Shown here in pieces: positions 35,101-44,582 of a stretch of 64,000 nt of DNA; within the stretch, counting starts at the first letter, position 1; every line of letters starts with the position of its first letter. Source of the DNA: Bufo bufo. Lineage: Eukaryota; Chordata; Amphibia; Anura; Bufonidae. The stretch spans positions 448,978,722 to 449,042,721 of the forward strand of contig NC_053392.1 of NCBI RefSeq assembly GCF_905171765.1, read 5' to 3'. Both the position numbers and the translations under genes were made by a program. Below the pieces are notes generated by a model. That model worked only from the letters and a program-made list of their open reading frames with translations. It did no database searches and was not told where the DNA came from.

Positions 35101-35955
35101 GGTCGGGCTAGAAGGGTCGAATTCGTGGTTTAAGGCAAAGTCAGTGAGGGCGGATCTGATATCCGCAGCGCAGATAGGGTCCCTAAGTATATTGTCATTG
35201 AGTTTCCAGGAACCAAATGACCTGGAGGAGTCGCCGATATCAAGTGTCACCCATGTCATGGAATGATCTGAAAATAAAGCAGGTTCAATCCCCGCGGCTG
35301 GGCGCAAGTCAAGTAGGGAATGGGAAATAAATACATAGTCCAGGCGGTGATATGTGTTGTGAGATGCGGAGAAGTATGTGTAGTCTTTCGTGGTAGGGAA
35401 TAAAATTCGCCACACGTTTACCAATTTGAGCGATCTGAGCTGTCTCTTGAAGCTACGGGCCACCCCAGGAGAGATAGAGGACCTACCGGAGGAGGCATCT
35501 AGAGACACGTCCAGAGGAAAGTTGATATCGCCACCCAATATGATCGGCATGCCATCCGCGAACTCAGTCAAGGCGGAGCACATCTTGGACGCGAAATGAG
35601 ACTGACCTGAATTAGGAAAGTAAACGTTAGCAATTATCAAAAGTTTTGACGATATGGAGACCTTAATAAAGAGGAAACGACCAGAAACGTCAGAGACTGT
35701 GTCTAAGATTTCGCACGGTAGCGATTTGTGTACCGCAATGGAGACGCCCCGAGATTTGGACTCGGAATGTGTACAATGCGACCAAGTCGTGAAATACCTG
35801 TTTTTGCAGTAGGGCACATGACCAGTTTTAAAATGTGTCTCCTGCAAAAGAGCTATAGAGACCCTTTGTTTATGCATGTTATACAAAATTTGATTGCGCT
35901 TAGCAGGTTCATTGAATCCATTCACATTATAAGAGCTAATTCTAACAGACGCCAT
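32104..35955 (-). CDS. LINE ORF2: endonuclease and reverse transcriptase, intact
   Basis: The frame has 1283 residues without a stop. The N-terminal apurinic-like endonuclease spans about 1-235: SYNVNGFNEP, LLQETHF, ANVYFPNSG, GGDINFPLD, RLDYVFIS and FSDHSMTW (H near residue 229). The reverse transcriptase is about 450-780, with SPGPDGFTPRFYK, NYRPISLINVD, SIDAEKAFDRVDW, GTRQGCPLSPLL and IAIYADDLLIF (about 706-711). A C-terminal CX2CX8HX4C knuckle (CWRCGQEEGNMSHIWWSC) lies near 1135. The order and motifs fit the L1/Tx1 group. It would nick the target and prime cDNA synthesis in the nucleus. All key residues I can see are present. Confidence 0.9.
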   Translation of the reverse strand: MASVRISSYNVNGFNEPAKRNQILYNMHKQRVSIALLQETHFKTGHVPYCKNRYFTTWSHCTHSESKSRGVSIAVHKSLPCEILDTVSDVSGRFLFIKVSISSKLLIIANVYFPNSGQSHFASKMCSALTEFADGMPIILGGDINFPLDVSLDASSGRSSISPGVARSFKRQLRSLKLVNVWRILFPTTKDYTYFSASHNTYHRLDYVFISHSLLDLRPAAGIEPALFSDHSMTWVTLDIGDSSRSFGSWKLNDNILRDPICAADIRSALTDFALNHEFDPSSPTIQWEALKCVIRGRFISHASRLKKIRAGEVKSLLIKLADLEQKHKRSLSNEVFQELCETRTALRKIIDQKYLGARDRLQKLFYGHGDKSGRLLARMLRPKSNASYIPSLNSRSGGKIHATKDILQEFRSYYEELYNIKGKYADLSLEAKSKKIRDYMSSLLGPTLTVGQKEELEGEITEIEIHRSIKGLVVGKSPGPDGFTPRFYKNFLNEISSPFARMCNSLAKGSSFPPQALMAHICVIPKPGKDPLVCGNYRPISLINVDVKIYSKILADRMKPFIPSLIHVDQAGFVPGRETQDNTIRTMAIIDHASKGGSPLCLLSIDAEKAFDRVDWSFLSESLKAFGFGPNMIDRILALYRDPSAQVRVNGSLSTPFRIHNGTRQGCPLSPLLYIMVMEFLARALRANDSIRGLSTGDLESKIAIYADDLLIFCTDPLVGFPNILKEFAVFGDLSNFKVNLHKSEVLNISLPQVLISNLQSAFPFRWARGHISYLGTIIPSDLSSLFSLNFAPLIEEVRRDLKDWKGLPLSWFGRIHTLKMNILPRILYLFRTIPIPLSNTFFRTLRSVILKFIWAGSSPRLRMRFLTRNRVRGGVGVPDLPNYHKAAILSYILDWFHNGRSKRWVQFEKQVVGFSSQNLLWISKARRPPRLPLLTLGILKVWDRIAIPLGLTQFPSPLTPLFNNPDFPLGLGCMSFLGLDRADNPTVSRVWVRGSLQPISSFPGGSARGAWLKYISLRDFLTSLGPNNTLSRDLLPFEALCTQTSPPTHLVSLIYGLLQGRDDAISDLPFVKAWERDLGKSFPTDIWEKAFEISFKSSISSSLQEKNFKIMSRWYRTPVLLHSFFPSCPSSCWRCGQEEGNMSHIWWSCNKITPFWEAINDLYDMVCGSSSRWTLEGALLSMFPSTISTLKKGFLRFFVQAARLVIPRFWKSTRAPLPGDWLSTFEKIYRMEELWAEDMGNTNKFLKIWTPWILFKGSPDFITWLNRGSSVPREIAHPIGS

Positions 35956-36444
35956 CTAAGAAAATAGGTGCAAAAGACCAAAGTACCTTATTGTCAGGGA
36001 CAGAAGGGGGAGGGGGAAGAACAGCAAGGAAAACAAAACAAGACAATACAGGGAAGACAAGACATAAACTCACATTAAAAACAAGAGGCATGAACCAGTG
36101 GCAAACTAGCTGAGAAGACAACATCTCAGGGAAGTCTCTGCCACACATCCTCAATCGGAGGGAGCAGTAGAAGCCCAGGCTGAGCAGACACTCTCCCGCC
36201 ATTTAAACTGAACAGAAAACAGGCGAATAGCTATTATATAACCATAGTACTACCCGTATAGCGATCCCAGATCAAGGCCTAGACACAGCCAGGGCTGGCA
36301 ACAATACAGGAATCACATATAGGTGAGTAATAGAAAAAAAAAAAAAATGAAAACCATGTGAACCGACAATCAGAAAAGATTATGTAGAACAATGGGCAGA
36401 AAGCCCAGTATGTGGGCCTAAAGAATGGAGATTAACTCCCAAAG

Positions 36445-37506
36445 TCACGGGGACTTCTTGGCCTTTGCGGACCGTGGAGAAACTTGTGCCCACTGTACTC
36501 TGTCTGGCAGCTGTGCAGGAGACGGCATCACTGGCCAGTCAGGGAGAGAAATCTTTGGCAGCGAAAAGGACTCCAGGAACCTCGGGAGATCCTCCAGGTC
36601 TCGGAACGTCGCTGTCTTGCCGTCCTTCCTGGCATGAAGTTGAAACGGGAAGCCCCAACGGTAAATGATGTCCCTTTCCTTCAACAAGGTAAGAATAGGG
36701 CGCACCGCTCTCCGTAATTGCAGTGTCCTCCTTGATAAGTCAGGTAAGATCTGAATCGGGGTCCCCTGGTAGGACAAGTCCTCGGACTGGCGCGCTGCTT
36801 TCATAATGTCCTCCTTGACTCTGAAAAAATGTACCCGGCACACAATGTCCCGCGGTCTATTGGGGTCAGCAGACTTAGGCCCAAGAGCCCTGTGGACTCG
36901 GTCGAGCTCAATGGGGGAATCGGACGAGCCCTGCAGTAGGGAGCTAAACAACTCCTGAACTGAGGCCTCCAATTCGGTCGGTGTGACGGACTCCGGCAGA
37001 CCCCTAATCCGTAAGTTATTTCTACGGTGACGATTGTCGATGTCGTCAATGTGGGATAAGATCTGGGATATCTGTGAGGAGTGGGCCGAAAGCACCTGCT
37101 GATGGTCTGCTAGGTGATCAAAGACAACCTCCTGCGTTTTTTCCAAGGCCTCCACCCGGTGACCCAAGTGCACGATCTCCCCCTTCAGTACCTCCATCTC
37201 TGTCTTGTATGTTTGCTCGAGGCGGGAGACCGAGTGTTCCAGGTCGTCCTATGTAGGTAGGGCTCGCAGTTGTGCCCGCAGGTCCCATCCGATATTGGAG
37301 GCGCATGAGGAGGGACTCCTGGAGTCAGTGTCCGAGGGAACCGACCGGGAGGCACTTTCTGTAAGCGGCGTGGAGGTGACGGCGGCCATCTTGGGAGCTC
37401 CTTGATGTCCTGCTGTGCTCGACTGGGAGCCGAAAAACTTCTGAATACCGGCTCCATCCCCCGGCTGGTCAGTGTCCGCCGTGTTCTTGACTGTCTTCCT
37501 CCCCAT
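36445..37506 (-). pseudogene. LINE ORF1 (RNA-binding), one in-frame stop
   Basis: From ATG at 37506 the frame runs about 354 codons and is broken only by TAG at 37249-37251. Downstream of the stop, residues form a coiled coil (EVLKGEIVHLGHRVEALEK ... QISQILSHIDDIDNRHRR). An RRM-like part follows (NNLRIRGLPES, DIVCRVHFFRVKEDIMKAAR), then a C-terminal basic region (FPFQLHARKDGKT). L1 ORF1 proteins trimerise, coat the LINE RNA and act as chaperones. An internal ATG at 37197 could start a shorter product lacking the N-terminus. The stop is the only lesion I see. Confidence 0.85.
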
Positions 37507-37633
37507 ATTTGTCGGTTATAGGCTGATAGGAATTGTGGAAATAGCTTGATTCGTTAGAATGGCGGGAGAGCTGCAGCAACGCACGTCTTCACTCTGCCAT
37601 GAGCAAGCCACGCCCCCCCCTCCACAATAAATG

Positions 37634-39010
37634 GCCGTGACACATCCGGCTGGATCAGTATAGGAGCAGAAGCAAAAACATTCCTTTACTGCTGAAAAGG
37701 CATGTAATGCCTCATCAGACCAGACTGAGAAATCCGCACCTTTCATAGTCATATCTGTTAATGGTTTAACAACTGTTAAATTCAGGATAAATTTACGGTA
37801 GTAGTTGGTGAACCCCAAAAATCGCATGAGCGCTTTCAGATTTTTGGGTTGATCCCAGTTCAACACAGCACAGACTTTTTCTGGATCTATATGAAAACCC
37901 GAAGATAAGAGTAGGTAAGGCTACTTTCACACTAGCGTTCGGGGCTCAGCTTGTGAGTTCCGTTTGAAGGCTCTCACAAGCGGCCCCGAACGGATCCGTC
38001 CAGCCCTAATGCATTCTGAATGGATGCGGATCCGCTCAGAATGCATCAGTCTGGCTCCGTTTGTCCTACGCTCCGCTCATCAGGCGGACACCTGAACGCA
38101 GCTTGCAGCAGGCAATGTAAGTCAATGGGGACGGATCCGTTTGAAGTTGACACAGTATGGCTCAATTTTCAAACGGATCCGTCTCCCATTGACTTTCTAT
38201 GTAAAGTCAAAACGGATCCGTTTGCATTATCATGAACAAAAAAAAAAAAAAAAAAAATTATTATTTTTTTTTTTTTTTTGTTCATGGTAATGCAAACGGA
38301 TCCGTTCTGAACGGATCTAAGCGTTTGCATTATAGGTGAGGATCCGTCTGGTCACATAACAGACGGATCCGACCTAAACGCAGGTGTGAAAGTAGCCTAA
38401 CCCAGGAATTGCACTTCCATAACTGCAAATACACACTTCTCCATCTTATCATACAATTTATTCTCCCTTAGGATCTGTAAGACCTGTCTCATATGATCCT
38501 TATGCTTCTCCATGTCAGGGGAATGAATTAAAATATCATCTAGATACACCACCACAAACCCACCTACCAGATGATTCAAGATGTCATTGATGAAATGTTG
38601 AAAAACAGCAGGAGCATTGGTCAACCCAAAAGGCATGACCAAATTCTCAAAATGACCTTCAGGGGTATTAAAGGCCGTCTTCCATTCGTCCCCCTCCTTG
38701 ATCCATACCAGATTATATGCCACCCTCAAATCCAACTTAGAGAATGCCTTGGCACCGACAATCTGATTGAACAAATCTGGGATCAAAGGAAGGGGATAGG
38801 GATCATGGACAGTAATGCGATTAAGCTCACGGAAATCCAGACATGGCCTAAGAGTTCCGTTCTTTTTCTTAACAAAGAAAGACCCTGCATCAACTGGGTA
38901 TTTGGACGGTCTAATATGTCCCTTAGCCAAACTCTCGGTGATATACTCTCGCATGGCTGCTCTTTTGGGTTCAGAAAGATTATACAACCGAGATTTGGGC
39001 AATTTAGCTC
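37634..39010 (-). pseudogene. Gypsy reverse transcriptase (copy C), split by a MITE
   Basis: The minus frame 39002-38397 holds [29 protein letters not shown] and [12 protein letters not shown] (YLDD at 38535-38546). It breaks at the Harbinger-type insert 37919-38397. It resumes at 37866 with NWDQPKNLKALMRFLGFTNYYRKFILN, then VVKPLTDMT. The frame next to the L1 duplication is then lost. In LDLRVAYN the usual Gly-Ala-Tyr is Val-Ala-Tyr, a likely damaging change near the first catalytic Asp. Confidence 0.8.
37919..38397. mobile_element. PIF/Harbinger-type MITE inside gypsy RT
   Basis: The ends GGCTACTTTCACACTAGCG and inverse are flanked by TAA (37916-37918, 38398-38400). The interior is a near palindrome with A19/T16 runs at its centre (about 38240-38279) and repeated ACGGATCCGTTTG words. 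It is the same family as 9230-10377. Confidence 0.85.
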
Positions 39011-39640
39011 CGGGAATAAGGTTGATAGGGCAATCATACTCTCGATGTGGGGGTAACTCCTGGTCTCCACTTTCAGAGAATACATCAGCAAAATCAGTAA
39101 TAAAGGAAGGTACAGCTTTAGTGGTTACAACAGAAAGCGATGTGCTACGATAGTTGTCTATGCAATAATCACTCCAATCAAGAATCTGTCTCGCTTGCCA
39201 ATCGATGGTAGGATTATGTTTACTTAACTATGGTAAACCTAGCACCACCGGAGCAGGCAGACCCTCCAGCACAAAACACAAGATGGATTCTTGATGAAAA
39301 TCACCCACCTTTGAAGGGATGTCCTGCACAATTTGTGATAAACATTTGAGTGAGTGGAGCAGAATCAATTGCAAACACCGATTTTTTTTTGTCTAATGCA
39401 TTTGTTGTCAAACCATGCATGCAAACAAACTGATCATCAACTAGGTTAACCCCTGCCCCACTGTCAATAAACACCTCAATTCCCACAGTTTTGGAGTCTA
39501 GCGCCACATCGGCCGAAAGGGGAAATCGGGTACTACCAGTAAATTAAAAAAGCAAGTTTTCTGGCTTCCCACCCACACCACCAATAGTAAGTTGGGGATT
39601 AAACTTTTATTTTTGTTTTCACTTTGATGCTGAACGTACG
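39011..39640 (-). pseudogene. Gypsy protease region (copy C), truncated
   Basis: The minus frame 39507-39301 reads EVFIDSGAGVNLVDDQF, which holds the Asp-Ser-Gly-Ala active-site motif of retroviral-type aspartic proteases. Both sides have stops. Beyond 39640 no gag is found because a Tc1 element starts at 39647. Confidence 0.7.
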
Positions 39641-39646
39641 GACATA

Positions 39647-40655
39647 CAGTGGGTATAAAAAGTCTACACACCCCTCTTAAAATTTCAGGTTTCTGTGCTG
39701 TAAAAAAATGAAACAAAGATAAATCATTTCAGAACTTTTTCCACCTTCAATGTGACCTATAAACTGTACCACTCAATTGAAACAAAACTGAAATCTTTTA
39801 GGTGAAGGGAAGAAAAAAAAAAAAAATAATAATAATAATGTGGTTGCATAAGTGTGCACACCATCTTATAACTGGGGATGTACAGTAGCTGTGTTCAGAA
39901 TTAAGCAATCACATTCAAAATCATGTTAAATAGGAGTCAGCATACACCTGCCATCATTAAAGTGCCTCTGATTAACCCCAAATAAAGTTCAGCTGCTCTA
40001 GTTTGTCTTTCCTGAAATTTCCTTAGTTGCATCCCACAGCAAAAGCCATGGTCCACAATGAGCTTCCAAAGCATCAGAGGGATCTCATTGTTAAAAGGTA
40101 TCAGTCGGGAGAAGGGTACAAAAGAATTTCCAAGGCATTAGATATACAATGGAACACAGTGAAGTCATCATCAAGTGGAGAAAATATGGCACAACAGTGA
40201 CATTACCAAGAACTGGACGTCCCTCCAAAATTGATAAAAAGATGAGAAGAAAACTGGTCTGGGAGGCTACCAAGAGGCCTACAGCAACATTAAAGGAGCT
40301 GCAGGAATATCTGGCAAGTACTGGCTGTGTGGTACATGTGACAGCAATCTCCTGTATTCTTCATATGTCTGGGCTATGGTGTAGAGTGGCAAGACGAAAG
40401 CCTTTTCTTACGAAAAAAAACATCCAAGCTAGGCTACATTTTGCAAAAACACATCTGAAGTCTCCCAAAAGCATGTAGGAAAAGGTGTTATGGTCTGATG
40501 AAACCAAGGTTGAACTTTTTGGCCATAATTCCAAAAGATATGTTTGGCGCAAAAACAACACTGCACATAACCAAAAGAACACCATACCCACAGTGTAGCA
40601 TGGTGCTGGCACATCACCAAAAGAACACCATACCCACAGTGAAGCATGGTGTTTA
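39647..40655 (+). pseudogene. Truncated Tc1 element with transposase relic
   Basis: The 5' end CAGTGGGTATAAAAAGTCTA follows TA (39645-39646). The plus frame 40149-40478 and its 5' extension give an N-terminal helix-turn-helix (HQRDLIVKRYQSGEGYKRISK), a GRPSK linker, and after a stop the first catalytic block (SDETKVELFGHNSKRYVWR). Then a 47-bp segment (AAAAGAACACCATACCCACA) is tandemly repeated (40576 and 40618) and the element ends. The second half and right terminal repeat are absent. Confidence 0.75.
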
Positions 40656-40973
40656 GTGTGGCCAGTTCTTATTGGGAGCAGCCAAAGAGCAGGGTGGGTG
40701 GCTGTTCCCCACATCCAGGCCAGGTTTTGGGCTGGGTTTAAAAACCCAGCCAGCAGCTCAGCTGGGTGTGGTATGATCCTCCAAGTGATAGTGGAGCTGT
40801 GGAAGCGCTGTGTTTTTGGGAGCTGAGGAGATCCGCCATACTGCAAGGCTGAGAGCTGCATGAGAGCCGGCCTGCTGGGAGTTAGGCGCCCTAAAGCCTG
40901 CTGTGGTCTGCCAGGTGATTTATGTTATTTTGGGAAATCTTGCTGTGTGAACTAACACCAGGACCCTGTAAAG

Positions 40974-42301
40974 CAGGGGTGTCAAACTCAAATTCATCGG
41001 GGGCTGCATCAGCAGTTTGGTCACCCTCAAAGGGCCGGAAAACTTACAGTTACTTGGCTTGGCCCTTGGGGATCTCGGACGCCACTTCCACACTTTGGCC
41101 GGGGGCTCGGTGGAGCTGATGAGGTGTTTTATCCTAATGAGAAAGATTTCATAATAAGTATTTGGAGATAATAGCAGCCCCCAGTAATAACAGCCCCCAG
41201 TAATATCAGCCCCTCTGTGCCAGTAATAACAGCCCCCTTTGCCAGTAATAACAGCCCCCCCTTTGCCATAAATAACAGCCCCCCCTTTGCCAGTAATAGC
41301 AGCCCCCAGTAATAACAGCCCCTCTGTGCCAGTAATAACAGCCCCCAGTAATAAGAGCCCCTCTGTGTCAGTAATAACAGCCCCCAGTAATAACAGCCCC
41401 TCTGTGTCAGTAATAACAGCCCCTCTGTGTCAGTAATAACAGCCCCCAGTAATAACAGCCCCTCTGTGCCAGTAATAACAGCCCCCAGTAATAACAGCCC
41501 CTCTGTGTCAGTAATAACAGCCCCTCTGTGCCAGTAATAACAGCCCCCGCCAGTAATAACAGCCCCCCTTTGCCAGTAATAACAAACAGCCCCCCCTCTG
41601 CCAGTAATAACAGCCCCCGCCAGTAATAACAGCCCCCCTTTTCCAGTAATAACAGCCCCCCCTTTGCTAGTAATAACAGCCCCCAGTAATAACAGCCCCC
41701 GCCAGTAATAACAGCCCCCTTTGCCAGTAATAACAGCCCCCCCTTTGCCAGTAATAACAAACAGCCCCACCTTTGCCAGTAATAACAGCCCCCGCCAGTA
41801 ATAACAGCCCCCCCTTTGCCAGTAATAACAAACAGCCCCCCCTTTGCCAGTAATAACAGCCCCCGCCAGTAAAAGTATTGTACATAATAAAAAAAATAAA
41901 AAAAAACACATACTTACCTCCATGTCAGTGATGCGATGCAGGCCTCTTCTGGCCTGTGTCCCACGCTGTATGGCTCAGGCAGCGCGATGACATCATCGCA
42001 CCGCCTGCGCCGGCCTCTGATAGGCTGCAGGCACTAGGCCGGCAGCCTATCAGAGGAAGGGAAAGGGACACGCCTCTCCCTCCCCTACCGCAGCACAGGC
42101 AGGAATCTGTATCGCTGTCCTGAGGACGGCGATACAGATGACTGGAGATGAGCGCTTCCACAATGGAAGCGCTCATCTCCCTGTGCCCAGCCGCCGCCGC
42201 CAGCTCGCTCGCCTGCCGCATATCGGCGGCGGCTGCGCGGGCCACATGACGAAGTCTGGCGGGCCGGATTCAGCCCGCGGGCCTTGTGTTTGACACCCGT
42301 G
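40974..42301. mobile_element. hAT-type non-autonomous element with minisatellite
   Basis: The ends CAGGGGTGTCAAAC and GTTTGACACCCGTG are inverted repeats. The flanks are CTGTAAAG at 40966-40973 and 42302-42309, a perfect 8-bp duplication. The interior has a minisatellite (41160-41880) and hairpins (about 42025-42060 and 42106-42180). No transposase. Confidence 0.85.
41160..41880. repeat. Minisatellite of AGTAATAACAGCCCC words
   Basis: The word CAGTAATAACAGCCCC recurs about 35 times, spaced by 0-16 bases (often CTTTGC, CTCTGTG or CGC). Because it lacks stops in three frames on the minus strand, it produces long repetitive open frames (LLLLAKGG-type). These are not genes. Confidence 0.9.
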
Positions 42302-42444
42302 CTGTAAAGCATTGTTTTTCTTATCTGCCTACTCTGTGTAAATAAACACTGGACTTTTGTTTTTTCAACTGTGGTCTTTCCTCTGTATTGCGTCTGCTTA
42401 CCCTGCTTACCAGAGCAAATCCCTAAAATATATATATATAACTT

Positions 42445-43781
42445 TTAAGGGAACCGCTTTGATAAATGGTACGCAGGGAATAATAAGAGATTTTTTTTTT
42501 CTGTTAGTGACATAAGATTTTCTGATCTTGTACCTCCTTGTCTGTTCAAATAAGATACTACTGTAGTGTTGTCGGAAAGAAACTTCACTCCTTTTCCTTT
42601 TATTTTGGGGAGAAAAGCATCTAGAGCAAGAAAAAATGCCCTCAGTTGCCTCATATTCTGAGAATCTTGACTTTCTAAGGGACTCCACTTTCCCTGCCGA
42701 ACTTCCGACTGGCAGTATGCCCCCCACTTGCATCCGTGGTAATTGATATCTGTTCCTGCAGATCCCCGGGAAGGCCCTGTGACAGGTTTGATGGTTCTAG
42801 CCACCAACTTAGTGATTCCCTGACCTGAGGAGTGAGTGGAAGCGGGGCATCCAAAGGGAACCGCGAGATCTGCCACTGAAGTTTTCTGGAGTGGAACAAG
42901 GCCCAATTGACCTCAGGGATTTTGGAGGTCATCCTGCCCAACACCGCCATTCCTTGCCTGATGGTTCGGTTTTTTTGTGTTAGTAGAGATTTCACGTGTT
43001 CTTTTATCTGGGAAATTTTGTGCTGAGGAAGAAAACAGCCTTGAAAAACAGAATCTAGGAGAAGTCCTAAAAAGGGACATTTTTTGGACGGGGTCAGATT
43101 TGATTTTTCTCAGTTTATCTGTCACCCTAACCCTTCCAAGATGCTTATTATTTCTAGGAGGTGGGGGGACAATATGGCTTCTGACTCTGCTACAACTAGA
43201 ATATCGTCCATGTACGGTATAGCTAAAATGTCTCTTTGTCTTACATGAGCCATAACTTCTGCCATTAACTTGATAAAAAGCCTGGGGGTTTGTGAAATTC
43301 CAAATGGGAGTGCTCTGTACTTAAAATGATGTTTCTGTCCTTCCATGGATAGTGCCACTCTCAGGTATTTCAGTGAATCTACATGGATTGGAATATGGTA
43401 ATAAGCATCCTTTATGTCTAAAGTTGCCATGATGCAATTTTTGAAGAGATGTTTTACTGTTGATTGAATTGATTCCATTCTGAATTTTTTGTACTTCAGA
43501 AACTGGTTTAAATATTTTAGATTTATGATCATTCCGAATGATCCGTCTGGTTTGGGTACCAGGAAAAGGGACGAATAAAACCCTTCTCTTTCCGCGTCTG
43601 GTACCTGAACCAAAACCTCCTTTTTTAACAAAGACAGGATTTCTTGTTTTAGTGCCAAGCTTCTTAGTTCTGTTCTAGATATGTAATTTTTAGACTTCTG
43701 GGTGGGGGAGAGACAAACTCCAGATGAAATCCGTCTTTTACAACACCTAAAATCCATGGACTTAAGGAGATCTTTTCCCAA
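42445..43781 (-). pseudogene. DIRS reverse transcriptase and RNase H, broken
   Basis: The frame 43781-43122 holds EGFYSSLFLVPKPDGSFGMI, MATLDIKDAYYHIPI, YRALPFGISQTPRLF and PYMDDILVV (YMDD at 43203-43214). The layout is typical of DIRS reverse transcriptases. RNase H follows in 42995-42445 across frame changes: ISITTDASGGH, RQLRAFFLALDAF, VKFLSDNTTVVSYLNRQGGTRS. The catalytic motifs look whole but the frames do not join. Such enzymes copy the element RNA into circular cDNA. Confidence 0.8.
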
Positions 43782-44582
43782 ACGTGAACAAAAGAGGAGG
43801 GTCTTTTATTAGGTTTGGGGATAGGGAAACCATTTTTGTTATCGTAGGCCTTTTCCAAGAGTTCATCGAGGACTGTCCCAAAAAGAAAATCACCTTGACA
43901 TGGAATTGCACATAATTTATTTTTTGATCCTGTATCCCCTGCCCAGCTTTTAAGCCAAATCGCCCTTCTAGCAGAACTGGCTAAGGCGGCAGATCTGGCA
44001 TTCAACTTTAAGGCATCTGCAGACGCATGAGATATGAAGTCCACTGCCTTCAAAATCATAGGGAAAACCTCTAGTAACCATAATTTTAAGGTTCTTGCCG
44101 TAGATGTAGCAGCGATATTAGGCTTAAACGCCTGAGTAGAGGCTTCCCAGGCATTTTTAAGATATACCTCTGCTCTCCTGTCCATAGGATCTTTTAGGGA
44201 ACCTAGATCTTCAAAAGGCAGAGCAGCTCTTTTAGACATTTTAGCAATTGGGGCGTCCAGTTTAGGATGTCTGTCCCAACAAGAGGATTCACCTTCATCA
44301 AAGGGGTATTTTCTTTCAACATTTCTTGGTATAAAAATTTTTTTTATCAGGCTTCTTCCATTCTTTTTGTATCAGGTATTTTATATTTTCATTCACCAGA
44401 AAGATCCTTGATTTTTTTATGGCCAAGTCACCAAATATTATTTGTTGGACTGTTTTCTGTTCTTTAGATTCATCGACTTTCATAGTGGCTCTAATGGCTT
44501 TAAGCAGAGAGTCAGTATCCTCATGGGAAAATAGGGGTTTACCCATGGACTCTTCATCTGAGGATGAATTAGAGCTATTCAT
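43664..44582 (-). pseudogene. DIRS gag-like protein, one frameshift
   Basis: Frame 44582-44316 starts MNSSNSSSDEESMGKPL. A frame change near 44340 leads into YPFDEGESSCW, KLDAPIAKMSKRAALPFEDLG, LKDPMDRRAEVYLKNAWEAS. This DPMDRRAE block is typical of DIRS Gag-like proteins. Nothing can be said of its fold beyond that. It overlaps the start of the reverse transcriptase frame by about 118 bases. Confidence 0.7.

Larger units (their letters stand above)
31733..37618 (-). mobile_element. Full-length L1/Tx1-type LINE
   Basis: Both flanks carry CCTCCACAATAAATG (31718-31732 and 37619-37633), a perfect 15-bp duplication inside gypsy RNase H/RT sequence. On the minus strand: a short 5' UTR (about 112 bases, beginning GGGGGGGCGTGGCTTGCTCA), ORF1 (37506-36445, one stop), a 490-base gap, ORF2 (35955-32104, open), and a 371-base 3' UTR. 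An AATAAA (31746-31751) lies 13 bases from the end. No poly(A) tail follows. It is probably the youngest large insertion in the window. Confidence 0.9.
25944..39640 (-). mobile_element. Ty3/gypsy (chromovirus-like) element, copy C
   Basis: On the minus strand, from right to left: protease (39540-39290), reverse transcriptase (39010-38398 and 37915-37634), RNase H (31717-31295), integrase and chromodomain (27880-26503), 3' LTR (26502-25944). Three inserts split it: the Harbinger-type element 37919-38397, the L1-type LINE 31733-37618 and the CR1 LINE 27887-31294. The gag and 5' LTR are missing, cut off at the Tc1 element starting 39647. It belongs to the same family as copy A but differs in sequence and in LTR length. 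Confidence 0.85.
40656..42425 (+). repeat. LTR fragment, split by a hAT-type element
   Basis: The two parts 40656-40973 and 42302-42425 read as a single LTR-like unit. After the insert come TGTAAATAAACACTGGAC (poly(A) signal) and an end TACCAGAGCAAATCCC. A similar end (ACCAGAGCGAATCCC) is found inverted at 60832-60900. No internal coding region belongs to it, so it may be a solo LTR. The left edge is uncertain. Confidence 0.4.

Noticed and set aside
41129..41923. Long minus-strand open frames of AVITGKGG/LLLLAKGG repeats
   Set aside because: They come from a minisatellite whose unit lacks stops. No gene-like composition.
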